Shown here: positions 7,170-13,772 of the stretch, piece by piece
How the letters are laid out: each line of letters starts with the position of its first letter
Position numbering within the stretch: position 1 is the first letter of the stretch
Source of the DNA: an uncultured Muribaculaceae bacterium
GTDB lineage: Bacteria; Bacteroidota; Bacteroidia; Bacteroidales; Muribaculaceae
Direction of reading: 5' to 3'
NCBI GenBank assembly: GCA_934663645.1
Contig: CAKUKR010000039.1
Span: 1-20,432 of the forward strand
Length of the DNA stretch: 20,432 nt
The notes under the pieces: model-generated
Databases searched by the model: none
What the model was told of the DNA's origin: nothing
Seen by the model: the letters and a program-made list of their open reading frames with translations, nothing else
Program-made: the position numbers and the translations under genes

Positions 7170-7736
7170 CTACTTGATGTCGTCGGCTGGGAGGCAGCAG
7201 ATGCCCATGCGGCGCATGTCGGCGACGTTGGCGCGGGCGGTCTGCTCGTCGGCTGCCGAGCAGCAGTCGGTGCATACGGTCACATCATAGTCGCGCATCA
7301 GCGCATCGATTGCCGTGGCGCGTATGCAGTTGGGGTATTGCGTGCCGGCTATCACAATGCGCCGCGTGCCGAGGCGTGAGAGTATTCTGTCGAGGTCGGT
7401 GCGGAAGAAGCCGCTGAAGCGAGTTTTGACGACGGTGATGTCCGAGGCGCATACGCTGATGCCGTCCACGATTTCTGCTCCGCGTGTGCCTGCGACGCAG
7501 TATCCGCTGCTGTCAGCGAACAGGTGCCGCCGTGCCGGTTCGGCATCGCTGCCGTCGGCGCGGTGTGCGCGGACGATGTGTATAATCGCCCAGCCGAGTT
7601 CGCGTCCGCGCCGGGCGAGCGCGTCTATCGCCGGCACTGTCGCCGCTGCGCCAGCTACGCACAGCACCGCTCCCGGCTCTACGAAATCGCGTTGCATGTC
7701 AATGATAAGCAACGCTGTCTTGCTGTTTTCCTCCAT
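7170..7736 (-). CDS. Isochorismatase-like cysteine hydrolase
   Basis: This 188-residue cytoplasmic enzyme has the isochorismatase/nicotinamidase fold. The triad is visible: D13 in TALLIIDMQRDF, K104 in VVKTRFSGFF, and C137 in GTQYPNCIRATA. The cis-peptide region precedes the Cys as in the family. The substrate cannot be read from sequence; nicotinamidase, isochorismatase and other amidases share this pattern. I chose the ATG at 7734-7736 because it puts the first strand directly after MEENSK, as in homologues. An upstream in-frame ATG at 7797-7799 would add 21 residues of non-conserved sequence and lies inside a hairpin. It is a single gene, divergent from ruvB. Confidence 0.87.
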   Translation of the reverse strand: MEENSKTALLIIDMQRDFVEPGAVLCVAGAAATVPAIDALARRGRELGWAIIHIVRAHRADGSDAEPARRHLFADSSGYCVAGTRGAEIVDGISVCASDITVVKTRFSGFFRTDLDRILSRLGTRRIVIAGTQYPNCIRATAIDALMRDYDVTVCTDCCSAADEQTARANVADMRRMGICCLPADDIK

Positions 7737-7780
7737 AATCAAATATTTCCCCCGAACATTCGTCGGTGCGTGGGGCTGAT

Positions 7781-7810
7781 ATGTACCCGAAAAGGCCATT
7801 TCGGGTACAT
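7781..7810. other. Perfect 12 bp inverted repeat in the hydrolase leader
   Basis: ATGTACCCGAAA (7781-7792), a 6 bp loop, and TTTCGGGTACAT (7799-7810). It lies immediately downstream of the putative minus-strand -7 element, so it would fold at the very 5' end of the hydrolase mRNA or act as an operator. Confidence 0.8.
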
Positions 7811-7816
7811 GTTTGG

Positions 7817-7824
7817 CAAAGGTA
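7817..7824 (-). promoter_or_regulatory. Putative -7 element of the hydrolase gene
   Basis: TACCTTTG on the minus strand. No good -33 TTG at the usual spacing, so weaker support. Confidence 0.45.
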
Positions 7825-7888
7825 ATGATTTTATCCGGAAACAGGCGGCGCGGCTGGGTGAAAATCGGCGGCAGGGGGCGGCGAAGGG

Positions 7889-7919
7889 TTTGCCGTGTCG
7901 CGGTATTTTTGTATCTTTG
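7889..7919 (+). promoter_or_regulatory. ruvB promoter
   Basis: TTTG (7889-7892), 19 bp, then TATCTTTG (7912-7919). The -7 ends only 5 bp before the ruvB ATG, so the transcript may be leaderless or nearly so. Confidence 0.75.
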
Positions 7920-7924
7920 CGGAT

Positions 7925-8947
7925 ATGCAAGCAGATGACTTTGACATACGTGACCGCCGGCGTGACGGCGATTTCGAGAAGGCGTTGAGGCCGCTGTCGT
8001 TCGGCGACTTCAGCGGCCAGGAGAAAATCATCGAGAACCTGAGCGTTTTCGTCAGTGCGGCGCGTATGCGCGGCGAGGCTCTCGACCATACGCTCCTGCA
8101 CGGGCCTCCGGGGCTGGGCAAGACGACGCTGAGCAACATCATTGCCAACGAGCTGGGCGTGGGCTTCAAGGTCACGTCGGGGCCGGTACTCGACAAGCCG
8201 GGCGACCTGGCGGGCATACTCATGTCGCTCGAGGAGCATGACGTGCTTTTCATAGACGAGATACACCGTCTGCACCCGATAGTTGAGGAGTACCTGTATT
8301 CGGCGATGGAGGATTTCCGCATCGACATCATGCTTGACAAGGGCCCCGGGGCGAAGAGCGTGCAGCTCACGCTCGCGTCGTTCACGCTCATCGGCGCGAC
8401 CACGCGCTCGGGGTTGCTGACCTCGCCGCTGCGTGCGCGTTTCGGCATCAACTGCCACTTGGAATATTATGACCACCAGACGCTTAAGGGTATAGTGCTG
8501 CGGTCGGCAGGGCTGCTGAAGGTGGGCATCTCTGACGATGCAGCCCTAGAGATAGCGTTGCGCAGCCGAGGGACGCCGCGTATCGCCAATGCGCTGCTGC
8601 GGCGTGTGCGCGACTTCGCGCTGGTCAAGGGTGACGGAAATATCGACTTGGAGATGGCGCGTTACGCGCTCACCGCGCTCAACATCGACCAGTTCGGCCT
8701 GGACGAGATTGACAACCGCATACTGACGACGATAATCGACAAGTTCAAGGGCGGCCCGGTGGGGCTGAGCACGATAGCCACTGCGCTGGGCGAGGATGCC
8801 GGCACGCTGGAGGAGGTCTACGAGCCGTTCCTCATCAAGGAGGGTTTCATGAAGCGCACCCCGCGAGGGCGCGAGGTGACTGACTTGGCATACTCACACC
8901 TGCACCGCCACCGTCATTCGGCAGACGGTCAGCCGACGCTTTTCTGA
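7925..8947 (+). CDS. ruvB: Holliday junction branch migration ATPase RuvB
   Basis: This 340-residue AAA+ motor drives RuvA-bound Holliday junction migration in homologous recombination. Walker A is GPPGLGKT at 60-67, Walker B FIDEIH at 109-114, sensor 1 LIGATTR around 155-161, and the arginine finger lies in SPLRARFG (R170). The C-terminal winged-helix region includes [28 protein letters not shown] and RTPRGREVT, both typical of RuvB. I chose ATG 7925 ([10 protein letters not shown]), which matches the usual Bacteroidales N terminus. An earlier in-frame ATG at 7895 would overlap the promoter. Its last 19 bp overlap, tail to tail, the end of the opposing transporter gene. Confidence 0.97.
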   Translation: MQADDFDIRDRRRDGDFEKALRPLSFGDFSGQEKIIENLSVFVSAARMRGEALDHTLLHGPPGLGKTTLSNIIANELGVGFKVTSGPVLDKPGDLAGILMSLEEHDVLFIDEIHRLHPIVEEYLYSAMEDFRIDIMLDKGPGAKSVQLTLASFTLIGATTRSGLLTSPLRARFGINCHLEYYDHQTLKGIVLRSAGLLKVGISDDAALEIALRSRGTPRIANALLRRVRDFALVKGDGNIDLEMARYALTALNIDQFGLDEIDNRILTTIIDKFKGGPVGLSTIATALGEDAGTLEEVYEPFLIKEGFMKRTPRGREVTDLAYSHLHRHRHSADGQPTLF

Positions 8948-9930
8948 CCCTCGCTGCTCTCTTCTATCTGCTCCTGCTCGCTGTCGAGCTGCTGCTTGTG
9001 GCGGTACAGCTGCCACGAGTTGATGACGTTGTGCCAGATGCTGTAGAACCCGCCGACGACTGAAGTCACGGGACTGAAGAACGTGTATCCAAGCCATATC
9101 ACGAATACGGTGTTCTTCTGGCCGAGAGCCTGGCCGGCGGTGATGTGGTCGCCGTACTTGTCGCCGACTATCCACCCCAGCTTGAACTGCACGATGCAGC
9201 AGATGAACGACACTGCGACGAGCCACACCTGCGTGGATATGGAAACGTCGCTGTGGACTATGCTGCGAGTTGTGACTGTCAATGCCAGAGCCAGCGCGAC
9301 GGCCCACATATAGAATGAGAGTTCCTGAAGCTCGCGCAGCCGCTGGTGCAGCGCCGGCAGCCATTTTTTGACCGCAAGAGCGGCGAACAGCGGCAACAGC
9401 AGCAGCGGGAAGACCTTGCCGAGTATTAGCAGCCCCGAGGATATTACGCCCATGCCGGGATGCGGATGCACAAAAGGAACAAATACGGGAATCAGTATCG
9501 CCACGGCGATGTTGACAAGTATCAGGTATGTGGTGATCGATGCCACGTCACCGCCGAGTTTGCGCGTGATGACAGCCGAGGCAGTCGCCGTCGGGCAAAT
9601 CATGCAGAGCATAGCCCCCTCGAGGACCACTCGCAGCCCGCTGTGTGGCAATGCTATGAGTACCAGAGCAATGCCGGAGAACGCGCCTGCCTGTATCAGC
9701 AGCAGCCATTTGTGCCAGCGGCACAGGCGCAGGTCGTGCAGGTCAAGGCGGCAGAACGTCAGGAAGAGCATGCTGAAAATGAGCAGCGGCTGCACCACCT
9801 CAACGCATGACAGCGCGGCGTGGCGCACCTCGGCAGGGAAGGGGAGTGCCGCGAATATGAAATAGCCCGCGATGCCAGCTATCATCGACACCACGAGCAC
9901 CCAGTCTTTCAGGAATTTCAGAACTTTCAT
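8929..9930 (-). CDS. BASS/SBF-type transporter
   Basis: This 333-residue inner-membrane protein has about nine to ten hydrophobic spans. The segments [16 protein letters not shown] (near the middle) and [20 protein letters not shown] (near the C terminus) resemble the two conserved crossover motifs of the bile acid:sodium symporter (BASS) superfamily. The substrate is unknown; organic acids are more likely than bile acids in a bacterium. The C-terminal tail is charged ([20 protein letters not shown]). I used ATG 9928-9930. A longer frame from TTG at 9954 overlaps the -7 element, so it cannot be the start if that promoter is used. Its 3' end overlaps the ruvB end by 19 bp. Confidence 0.85.
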   Translation of the reverse strand: MKVLKFLKDWVLVVSMIAGIAGYFIFAALPFPAEVRHAALSCVEVVQPLLIFSMLFLTFCRLDLHDLRLCRWHKWLLLIQAGAFSGIALVLIALPHSGLRVVLEGAMLCMICPTATASAVITRKLGGDVASITTYLILVNIAVAILIPVFVPFVHPHPGMGVISSGLLILGKVFPLLLLPLFAALAVKKWLPALHQRLRELQELSFYMWAVALALALTVTTRSIVHSDVSISTQVWLVAVSFICCIVQFKLGWIVGDKYGDHITAGQALGQKNTVFVIWLGYTFFSPVTSVVGGFYSIWHNVINSWQLYRHKQQLDSEQEQIEESSEGQKSVG

Positions 9931-9951
9931 CCTGGTTGGAATTTTGCTCTG

Positions 9952-9982
9952 CAAAGTTACTCAAAAGCCGCGTATCCGCCAA
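9952..9982 (-). promoter_or_regulatory. Promoter of the BASS-type transporter
   Basis: Minus strand TTG (9982-9980), 20 bp, TAACTTTG (9959-9952). It lies 22 bp upstream of the ATG. Confidence 0.75.
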
Positions 9983-10001
9983 CGGCTGCGTGGCAAAATG
10001 C

Positions 10002-11693
10002 CTACAGCAGACAGAGGATGACGAGCTGCGCCATGATGACGCGCATGAACATTGTCAGCGGGTAGACTGTTGAGTACGCCACTGCCGGCAGGTCATTGTT
10101 GGCCACCTTGTTGGCGTATGCCAGAGCCGGCGGGTCTGTATATCCGCCAGAGAGCAGACCCATGATTGAGAAATAGTTCACCTTGTATTTCGCACGGGCG
10201 ATGATGCCAATCACCAGCAGCGGGATGACCGTGATGATGAACCCGTACAGCACCCACATTGCGCCGGTGGAATTGAAGACCACGTTGGCGAAATCCTTGC
10301 CGGCAGAGATGCCCACTGAGGCGAGGAACAGGCAGATGCCTATCTCGCGCAGGAGCAGGTTGGCCGCCGAGTTGGTGTATGTCACGAGGTGGAATTTCGG
10401 GCCGAATGCGCTGATGAGTATAGCCACGACGAGCGGGCCGCCGGCCAGACCGAGCTTCATAGGCACGGACATCCCAGGGATTGCGAACGGTATCATGCCG
10501 CAGATGATGCCCAGGAAAATGCCGACAAACATGGTGAACAGGTTCGGCTCGTTAAGGCGTTTCATTGAGTTGCCCACACGGTCTGCAAACCGTGCGATGT
10601 CAGACTGCTTGCCGACCACTGTCAGGCGGTCTCCCATCTGCAGGCGCAGGCTTGCGCTTGCCAGCAGGTCGACGCCGGCGCGGTTGACGCGCGTCACGTT
10701 CAGCTTGTAGCCCATAGGTATGCGCAGCGAGCCGAGGCGCACGCCGTTGTATTCAGTCTTGGTTATGAGGACGCGGCGCGAGATGACAGGGCCGTTCTCC
10801 ATCTCCCATTTCTTCTCGACGAGCGGGCCGATGAAGCGCACGAAGATCTCCTCGTCCTGCACCGAGCACACCACCAGCACCAGGTCGCCCAGGTGCACCT
10901 CGTCGTCAGACGTGGGTATTATCAGCTTGCCGTCAGGCCGCTCGATGCGCGAGATGACATAGTTGCAGGTTATGACCGTATGCAGCTTGCGCATGCTCAG
11001 TCCATCGATGAGTTCGTTGGTCACCCGCACTGTGATGATGTGAGGTGCGAGCTGCGAGTCGTTCTGCTCCTTCTCTACCTCCTTGGCCTCTTTCTCGATG
11101 TTGATGCGGAAGAACTTCTTTATCAGTATCATCACTAGAATTATGCCTATGACGCCGAGCGGATAGGCCGCAGCGTAGCCCATGGACATCTCCTGTGAAA
11201 TCTCGTAAGCCTGTGAATTTACCTGCAAGACTGTCTGCTGCGCCGCTCCGAGCCCGGGGGTGTTGGTGACGGCGCCGCTCATCACGCCTACCATCTGCGA
11301 TATCGAGGTCGCGCCGTCATGTCCCCCCTGTACGTAGAACAGGGCGACTGCAAGGACTACATTGAGGCATACGCCCGTCAGCGCGAGCAGGTTGAGGCGC
11401 ATCCCTCCCTCCTTGAACGAGGAGAAGAAGCCCGGGCCCACCTGCATGCCTATCGAGAAGATGAAGAGGATCAGGCCGAACTCGCGCAGGAAATGCAGCG
11501 TGTCTATGTTGACCACATACCCGAAGTGCCCCACCAGGATGCCGACAAACAGCACGAATGTCACGCCGAGCGATACACCGAATATCTTGATTTTGCCGAG
11601 GTAGATGCCGGCGAAAATGACGAATGAGTACAGCAGAATCGATGTAGACAGCGATTCATTGCCCGGAGATAATAGATCTAACAACCAGTCCAT
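10002..11693 (-). CDS. AspT/YidE-family transporter with two RCK_C domains
   Basis: This 563-residue inner-membrane protein has the two-half layout of the aspartate:alanine exchanger family. An N-terminal membrane half carries GVMSGAVTNTPGLGAAQQ. Two cytoplasmic TrkA_C/RCK_C domains follow, near residues 215-285 (VTNELIDGLSMRKL, GDLVLVVCS) and 300-375 (YNGVRLGSLRIPMGYKLNV, MGDRLTVVGK). A second membrane half carries GLLSGGYTDPPALAYANK, the counterpart of the first motif. The length fits the YidE/YbjL group. The transported substrate is unknown, and the RCK_C domains suggest gating by a small ligand. The ATG at 11691-11693 gives a plausible first helix. It is transcribed from its own promoter; the BASS-type gene downstream also has one. 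Confidence 0.9.
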   Translation of the reverse strand: MDWLLDLLSPGNESLSTSILLYSFVIFAGIYLGKIKIFGVSLGVTFVLFVGILVGHFGYVVNIDTLHFLREFGLILFIFSIGMQVGPGFFSSFKEGGMRLNLLALTGVCLNVVLAVALFYVQGGHDGATSISQMVGVMSGAVTNTPGLGAAQQTVLQVNSQAYEISQEMSMGYAAAYPLGVIGIILVMILIKKFFRINIEKEAKEVEKEQNDSQLAPHIITVRVTNELIDGLSMRKLHTVITCNYVISRIERPDGKLIIPTSDDEVHLGDLVLVVCSVQDEEIFVRFIGPLVEKKWEMENGPVISRRVLITKTEYNGVRLGSLRIPMGYKLNVTRVNRAGVDLLASASLRLQMGDRLTVVGKQSDIARFADRVGNSMKRLNEPNLFTMFVGIFLGIICGMIPFAIPGMSVPMKLGLAGGPLVVAILISAFGPKFHLVTYTNSAANLLLREIGICLFLASVGISAGKDFANVVFNSTGAMWVLYGFIITVIPLLVIGIIARAKYKVNYFSIMGLLSGGYTDPPALAYANKVANNDLPAVAYSTVYPLTMFMRVIMAQLVILCLL

Positions 11694-11748
11694 CGTATGA
11701 ATGTAGTTTGCAGCAGATGCTGTATTGACTGCATCTGAATTGACGGTG

Positions 11749-11780
11749 CAAAATTAGCAAAAATAGCCCGCATAGCCAAA
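11749..11780 (-). promoter_or_regulatory. Promoter of the AspT-type transporter
   Basis: Minus strand TTTG (11780-11777), 20 bp, TAATTTTG (11756-11749). Confidence 0.78.
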
Positions 11781-11807
11781 TTCGCGCCGCCGCTGCACCC
11801 TGTCCTG

Positions 11808-12998
11808 TCAGTACAGCAGGCCGAACAGCCACAGCGGTGTCTTGTTGCCGATGCCGCACTCTATGCCGTCAGCCGCGACAAAGCTGTCTGGGATGTCCTT
11901 GATTTGCCGGAAACTCTTCCGCGCTCCGCCGACTTCGAACAGGTAGCGGCCGTCTACAAGCAGGTCTCCCTCTTTGGGGTATGCCACTTCGTGGTCTTTG
12001 GACATCATTGAGGCGAGGAACGATTCGTGCACCTTGCCGGTGTCGGCATAGCCCATTGCATACAGTATGGACGGGTTGTCGAGCAGCACTTTCTGCGGCT
12101 TTGCCATCGACTTCGGGTTGTGTTCAGCCTTGTAGTACAGCAGCCGCAGTATCTGTGACCGCTCCAGCAGCGACAGCATTTTCACCAGTTGGTTTTTGGT
12201 AACGCCAATCATGTCGGCAGTCAGCTTCGCGTTCAGCGGCGACGGGCTTTGCGATGCCATTATGGTGAGCAGCTGCTTGGTTTTGACCAGTGTGGCATAC
12301 TCCACACGCTCCACTGCCGGTATGTCATAGTCGATTACGCTTGACACCATATTGTTGACGCGGGTCAGGTAGTCGGCTTCGGTCTCGTTGGTATAGAACG
12401 GATAGAAGCCGTGGCGCAGGTACTTGCCGAATGATTTGAGGATGTCCATGCCGGCGGTCAGTTCGCTTGCCAGCCGCTCATGATTGTACAATATGTCTTG
12501 CAGTGACACCTTCGCGAGTTCCAGCCCCTCAAAGGCGAGGTATTCCCTGAATGACAGCCCAGGCATCGAGTACATCAGGCAGCGGCGCGAGAGGTCGGCG
12601 GTGGACTGGTCTATCTCAAGCAGGGACGACCCTGTGAACACGATGCTCATGTCAGGGCAGAAGTCATACACGTTTTTTATCTGGCGTTCCCACCCCGGCA
12701 GACGGTGAACCTCGTCAATGAACAGGTGCGTGATCCCCTTCCCCTCTGCCATTTCCGCGAGGTCGAGCAGCGTGTGGCTGGCAAACCAGATGTCGTCGAG
12801 CGACACATACAGAGCCTTGGATGTGTCAGGAAATGCCAGCTTGATGCGTTGCAGCATCAGGGTGGTCTTGCCTACGCCTCTTGCGCCCTTTATGCCGACA
12901 AGCCTTGTCCCCCACGACACCTCATTGTACAGGTGTCGGATATGCTTGGTCGAGGTATGGTTGAGCAGCCGGTTGTATTGTCTTGTCAGAGTCTCCAT
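11808..12998 (-). CDS. AAA_14-type ATPase with C-terminal nuclease-like domain
   Basis: This 396-residue cytoplasmic protein has Walker A GARGVGKTT (38-46), Walker B HLFIDE (91-96), and a sensor-type FTGSS at 121-125, the AAA_14 pattern. A helix-turn-helix-like middle (about 250-300: LTADMIGVTKNQLVKMLSLLE) follows. The C-terminal GDLLVDGRYLFEVGGARKS (344-362) resembles the D...ExG/K core of the restriction-endonuclease-like DUF4143 domain. Such genes occur in many copies in Bacteroidetes and their role is not established. No clear promoter was found upstream; TAACGTTG at 13028-13021 on the minus strand is only a near match. If the inverton at 13387-13622 flips, its promoter would point at this gene. 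Confidence 0.85.
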   Translation of the reverse strand: METLTRQYNRLLNHTSTKHIRHLYNEVSWGTRLVGIKGARGVGKTTLMLQRIKLAFPDTSKALYVSLDDIWFASHTLLDLAEMAEGKGITHLFIDEVHRLPGWERQIKNVYDFCPDMSIVFTGSSLLEIDQSTADLSRRCLMYSMPGLSFREYLAFEGLELAKVSLQDILYNHERLASELTAGMDILKSFGKYLRHGFYPFYTNETEADYLTRVNNMVSSVIDYDIPAVERVEYATLVKTKQLLTIMASQSPSPLNAKLTADMIGVTKNQLVKMLSLLERSQILRLLYYKAEHNPKSMAKPQKVLLDNPSILYAMGYADTGKVHESFLASMMSKDHEVAYPKEGDLLVDGRYLFEVGGARKSFRQIKDIPDSFVAADGIECGIGNKTPLWLFGLLY

Positions 12999-13064
12999 GT
13001 GCGTTACTTGTATCTGGCTGCAACGTTACGAAAAATATCTTTGCAAAGACCGTTTTGACGAAAT

Positions 13065-13080
13065 GATTATTGCAATAATC
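13065..13080. promoter_or_regulatory. Perfect 16 bp palindrome upstream of the AAA ATPase
   Basis: GATTATTGCAATAATC is a perfect dyad, flanked by partly symmetric CGAAAT and CGTTTTG. It lies 67 bp upstream of the AAA_14 gene and could be an operator. Confidence 0.55.
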
Positions 13081-13133
13081 GTTTTGCGCGGGTTGTTATT
13101 GCAAGGACATCTCTTCGGCTAAGTGCTGTCAAA

Positions 13134-13227
13134 GTAGGGACACGGCGTGCCGTGTCCGCTCGAAATCACAGCAAATCAACAATATAGCCACTTGTCGCTC
13201 TTCGGACACGGCACGCCGTGTCCCTGC
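13134..13227. repeat. Double palindrome GTAGGGACACGGC-type element
   Basis: Unit 13134-13158 contains GGACACGG-CGTG-CCGTGTCC. Unit 13203-13227 contains the inverted counterpart, again self-palindromic. Together they form an inverted pair around about 44 bp, as in REP- or MITE-like elements. The family recurs at 7050-7164, and the core GGCACGCCGTGCC appears in the hairpin at 15911-15923. Confidence 0.75.
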
Positions 13228-13386
13228 CTTGGCTGCGCTGCTGCTTGTGCAGATGCTGCGCCTGGTATGCCGACTTTATATAATAATGTGGCGGAGGGGA
13301 TGTAGAGGCCGATGCGAGAGTAAACTGCGTTCACAATGCAGCTCTGCTGTGAAAATGAACTATAATCAGAGAGGGCGTTTTCGTTC

Positions 13387-13407
13387 ATTTCTCTTCGCAA
13401 GAGAAGT
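13387..13407 (+). repeat. Inverted repeat site 2L (distal)
   Basis: ATTTCTCTT-CGC-AAGAGAAGT. Confidence 0.9.
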
Positions 13408-13559
13408 ACATGTGTGGTAATTGTCTTAAAATCAGCGATGTGGCGGATTTGTGGCGTGTGAGGAATGCCTTAAAAGCGGGACAGGACGGTCAACTGCAAA
13501 AAAAATTGGCATCGAAAATCTGCCAATGGAAATAATTATGCCGTTTTTTTCGTTTTTTC

Positions 13560-13590
13560 TTGCGTGGTTAGTTGGAAAGTTGTAACTTTG
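13560..13590 (+). promoter_or_regulatory. Promoter of the first fimbrillin-like lipoprotein
   Basis: TTG (13560-13562), 20 bp, TAACTTTG (13583-13590), then 11 bp to inverted repeat site 2R. From the -7 to 13632 the sequence is identical to that at 16233-16282. Confidence 0.82.
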
Positions 13591-13601
13591 CGGCGTAGAT
13601 A

Positions 13602-13622
13602 ACTTCTCTTACAAAGAGAAAT
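13602..13622 (-). repeat. Inverted repeat site 2R (gene-proximal)
   Basis: ACTTCTCTT-ACA-AAGAGAAAT, identical with its flanks to the site at 16252-16272. Confidence 0.92.
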
Positions 13623-13639
13623 TACCGCTAACAATAGAT

Positions 13640-13711
13640 ATGTACCTGATTTGTAAATACATAGCTAAACTGATAACTGCGGCTGAAGTGCAGGCTGCTT
13701 ACGCCTGTTAG
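13640..13711 (+). pseudogene. Vestigial 5' end of a DUF3575-type gene (23 codons)
   Basis: A short frame MYLICKYIAKLITAAEVQAA... ending at TAG 13709-13711 sits at the same distance after the promoter and repeat as the start of the DUF3575 gene at 16290 (MYLNIRHIAIIT...). The DNA around the two ATGs is alignable. This looks like a remnant copied with the promoter module. It could instead be a leader peptide. Confidence 0.5.
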
Positions 13712-13772
13712 CACTCGGCTTATAGTTCTTGAGACGTCATACAAATAATCACCATACCAAATAATAATGATT

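Larger units (their letters stand above)
13387..13622. promoter_or_regulatory. Invertible-promoter module 2 for the first fimbrillin-like gene
   Basis: A 236 bp segment is bounded by inverted sites (13387-13407 and 13602-13622). Both 9 bp arms of each site match perfectly. The 3 bp centres differ (CGC versus TGT read in the same sense). A promoter inside points right to the lipoprotein gene. A small hairpin ATTGGCA/TGCCAAT (13505-13511, 13521-13527) lies within. In the flipped state the promoter would read left toward the AAA_14 gene. Confidence 0.75.

Noticed and set aside
7797..7799. Upstream ATG for the cysteine hydrolase
   Set aside because: It adds 21 non-conserved residues and lies in a perfect hairpin next to the putative promoter; ATG 7734-7736 fits the family.
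9931..9954. TTG start for the BASS-type transporter
   Set aside because: It overlaps the TAACTTTG -7 element; ATG 9930 is properly placed.
12705..13122. Plus-strand frames running from inside the AAA_14 gene into the space at 13000-13122
   Set aside because: Mostly antisense to a clear AAA_14 gene; a plus-strand TATCTTTG at 13036-13043 has no good -33 or downstream gene.
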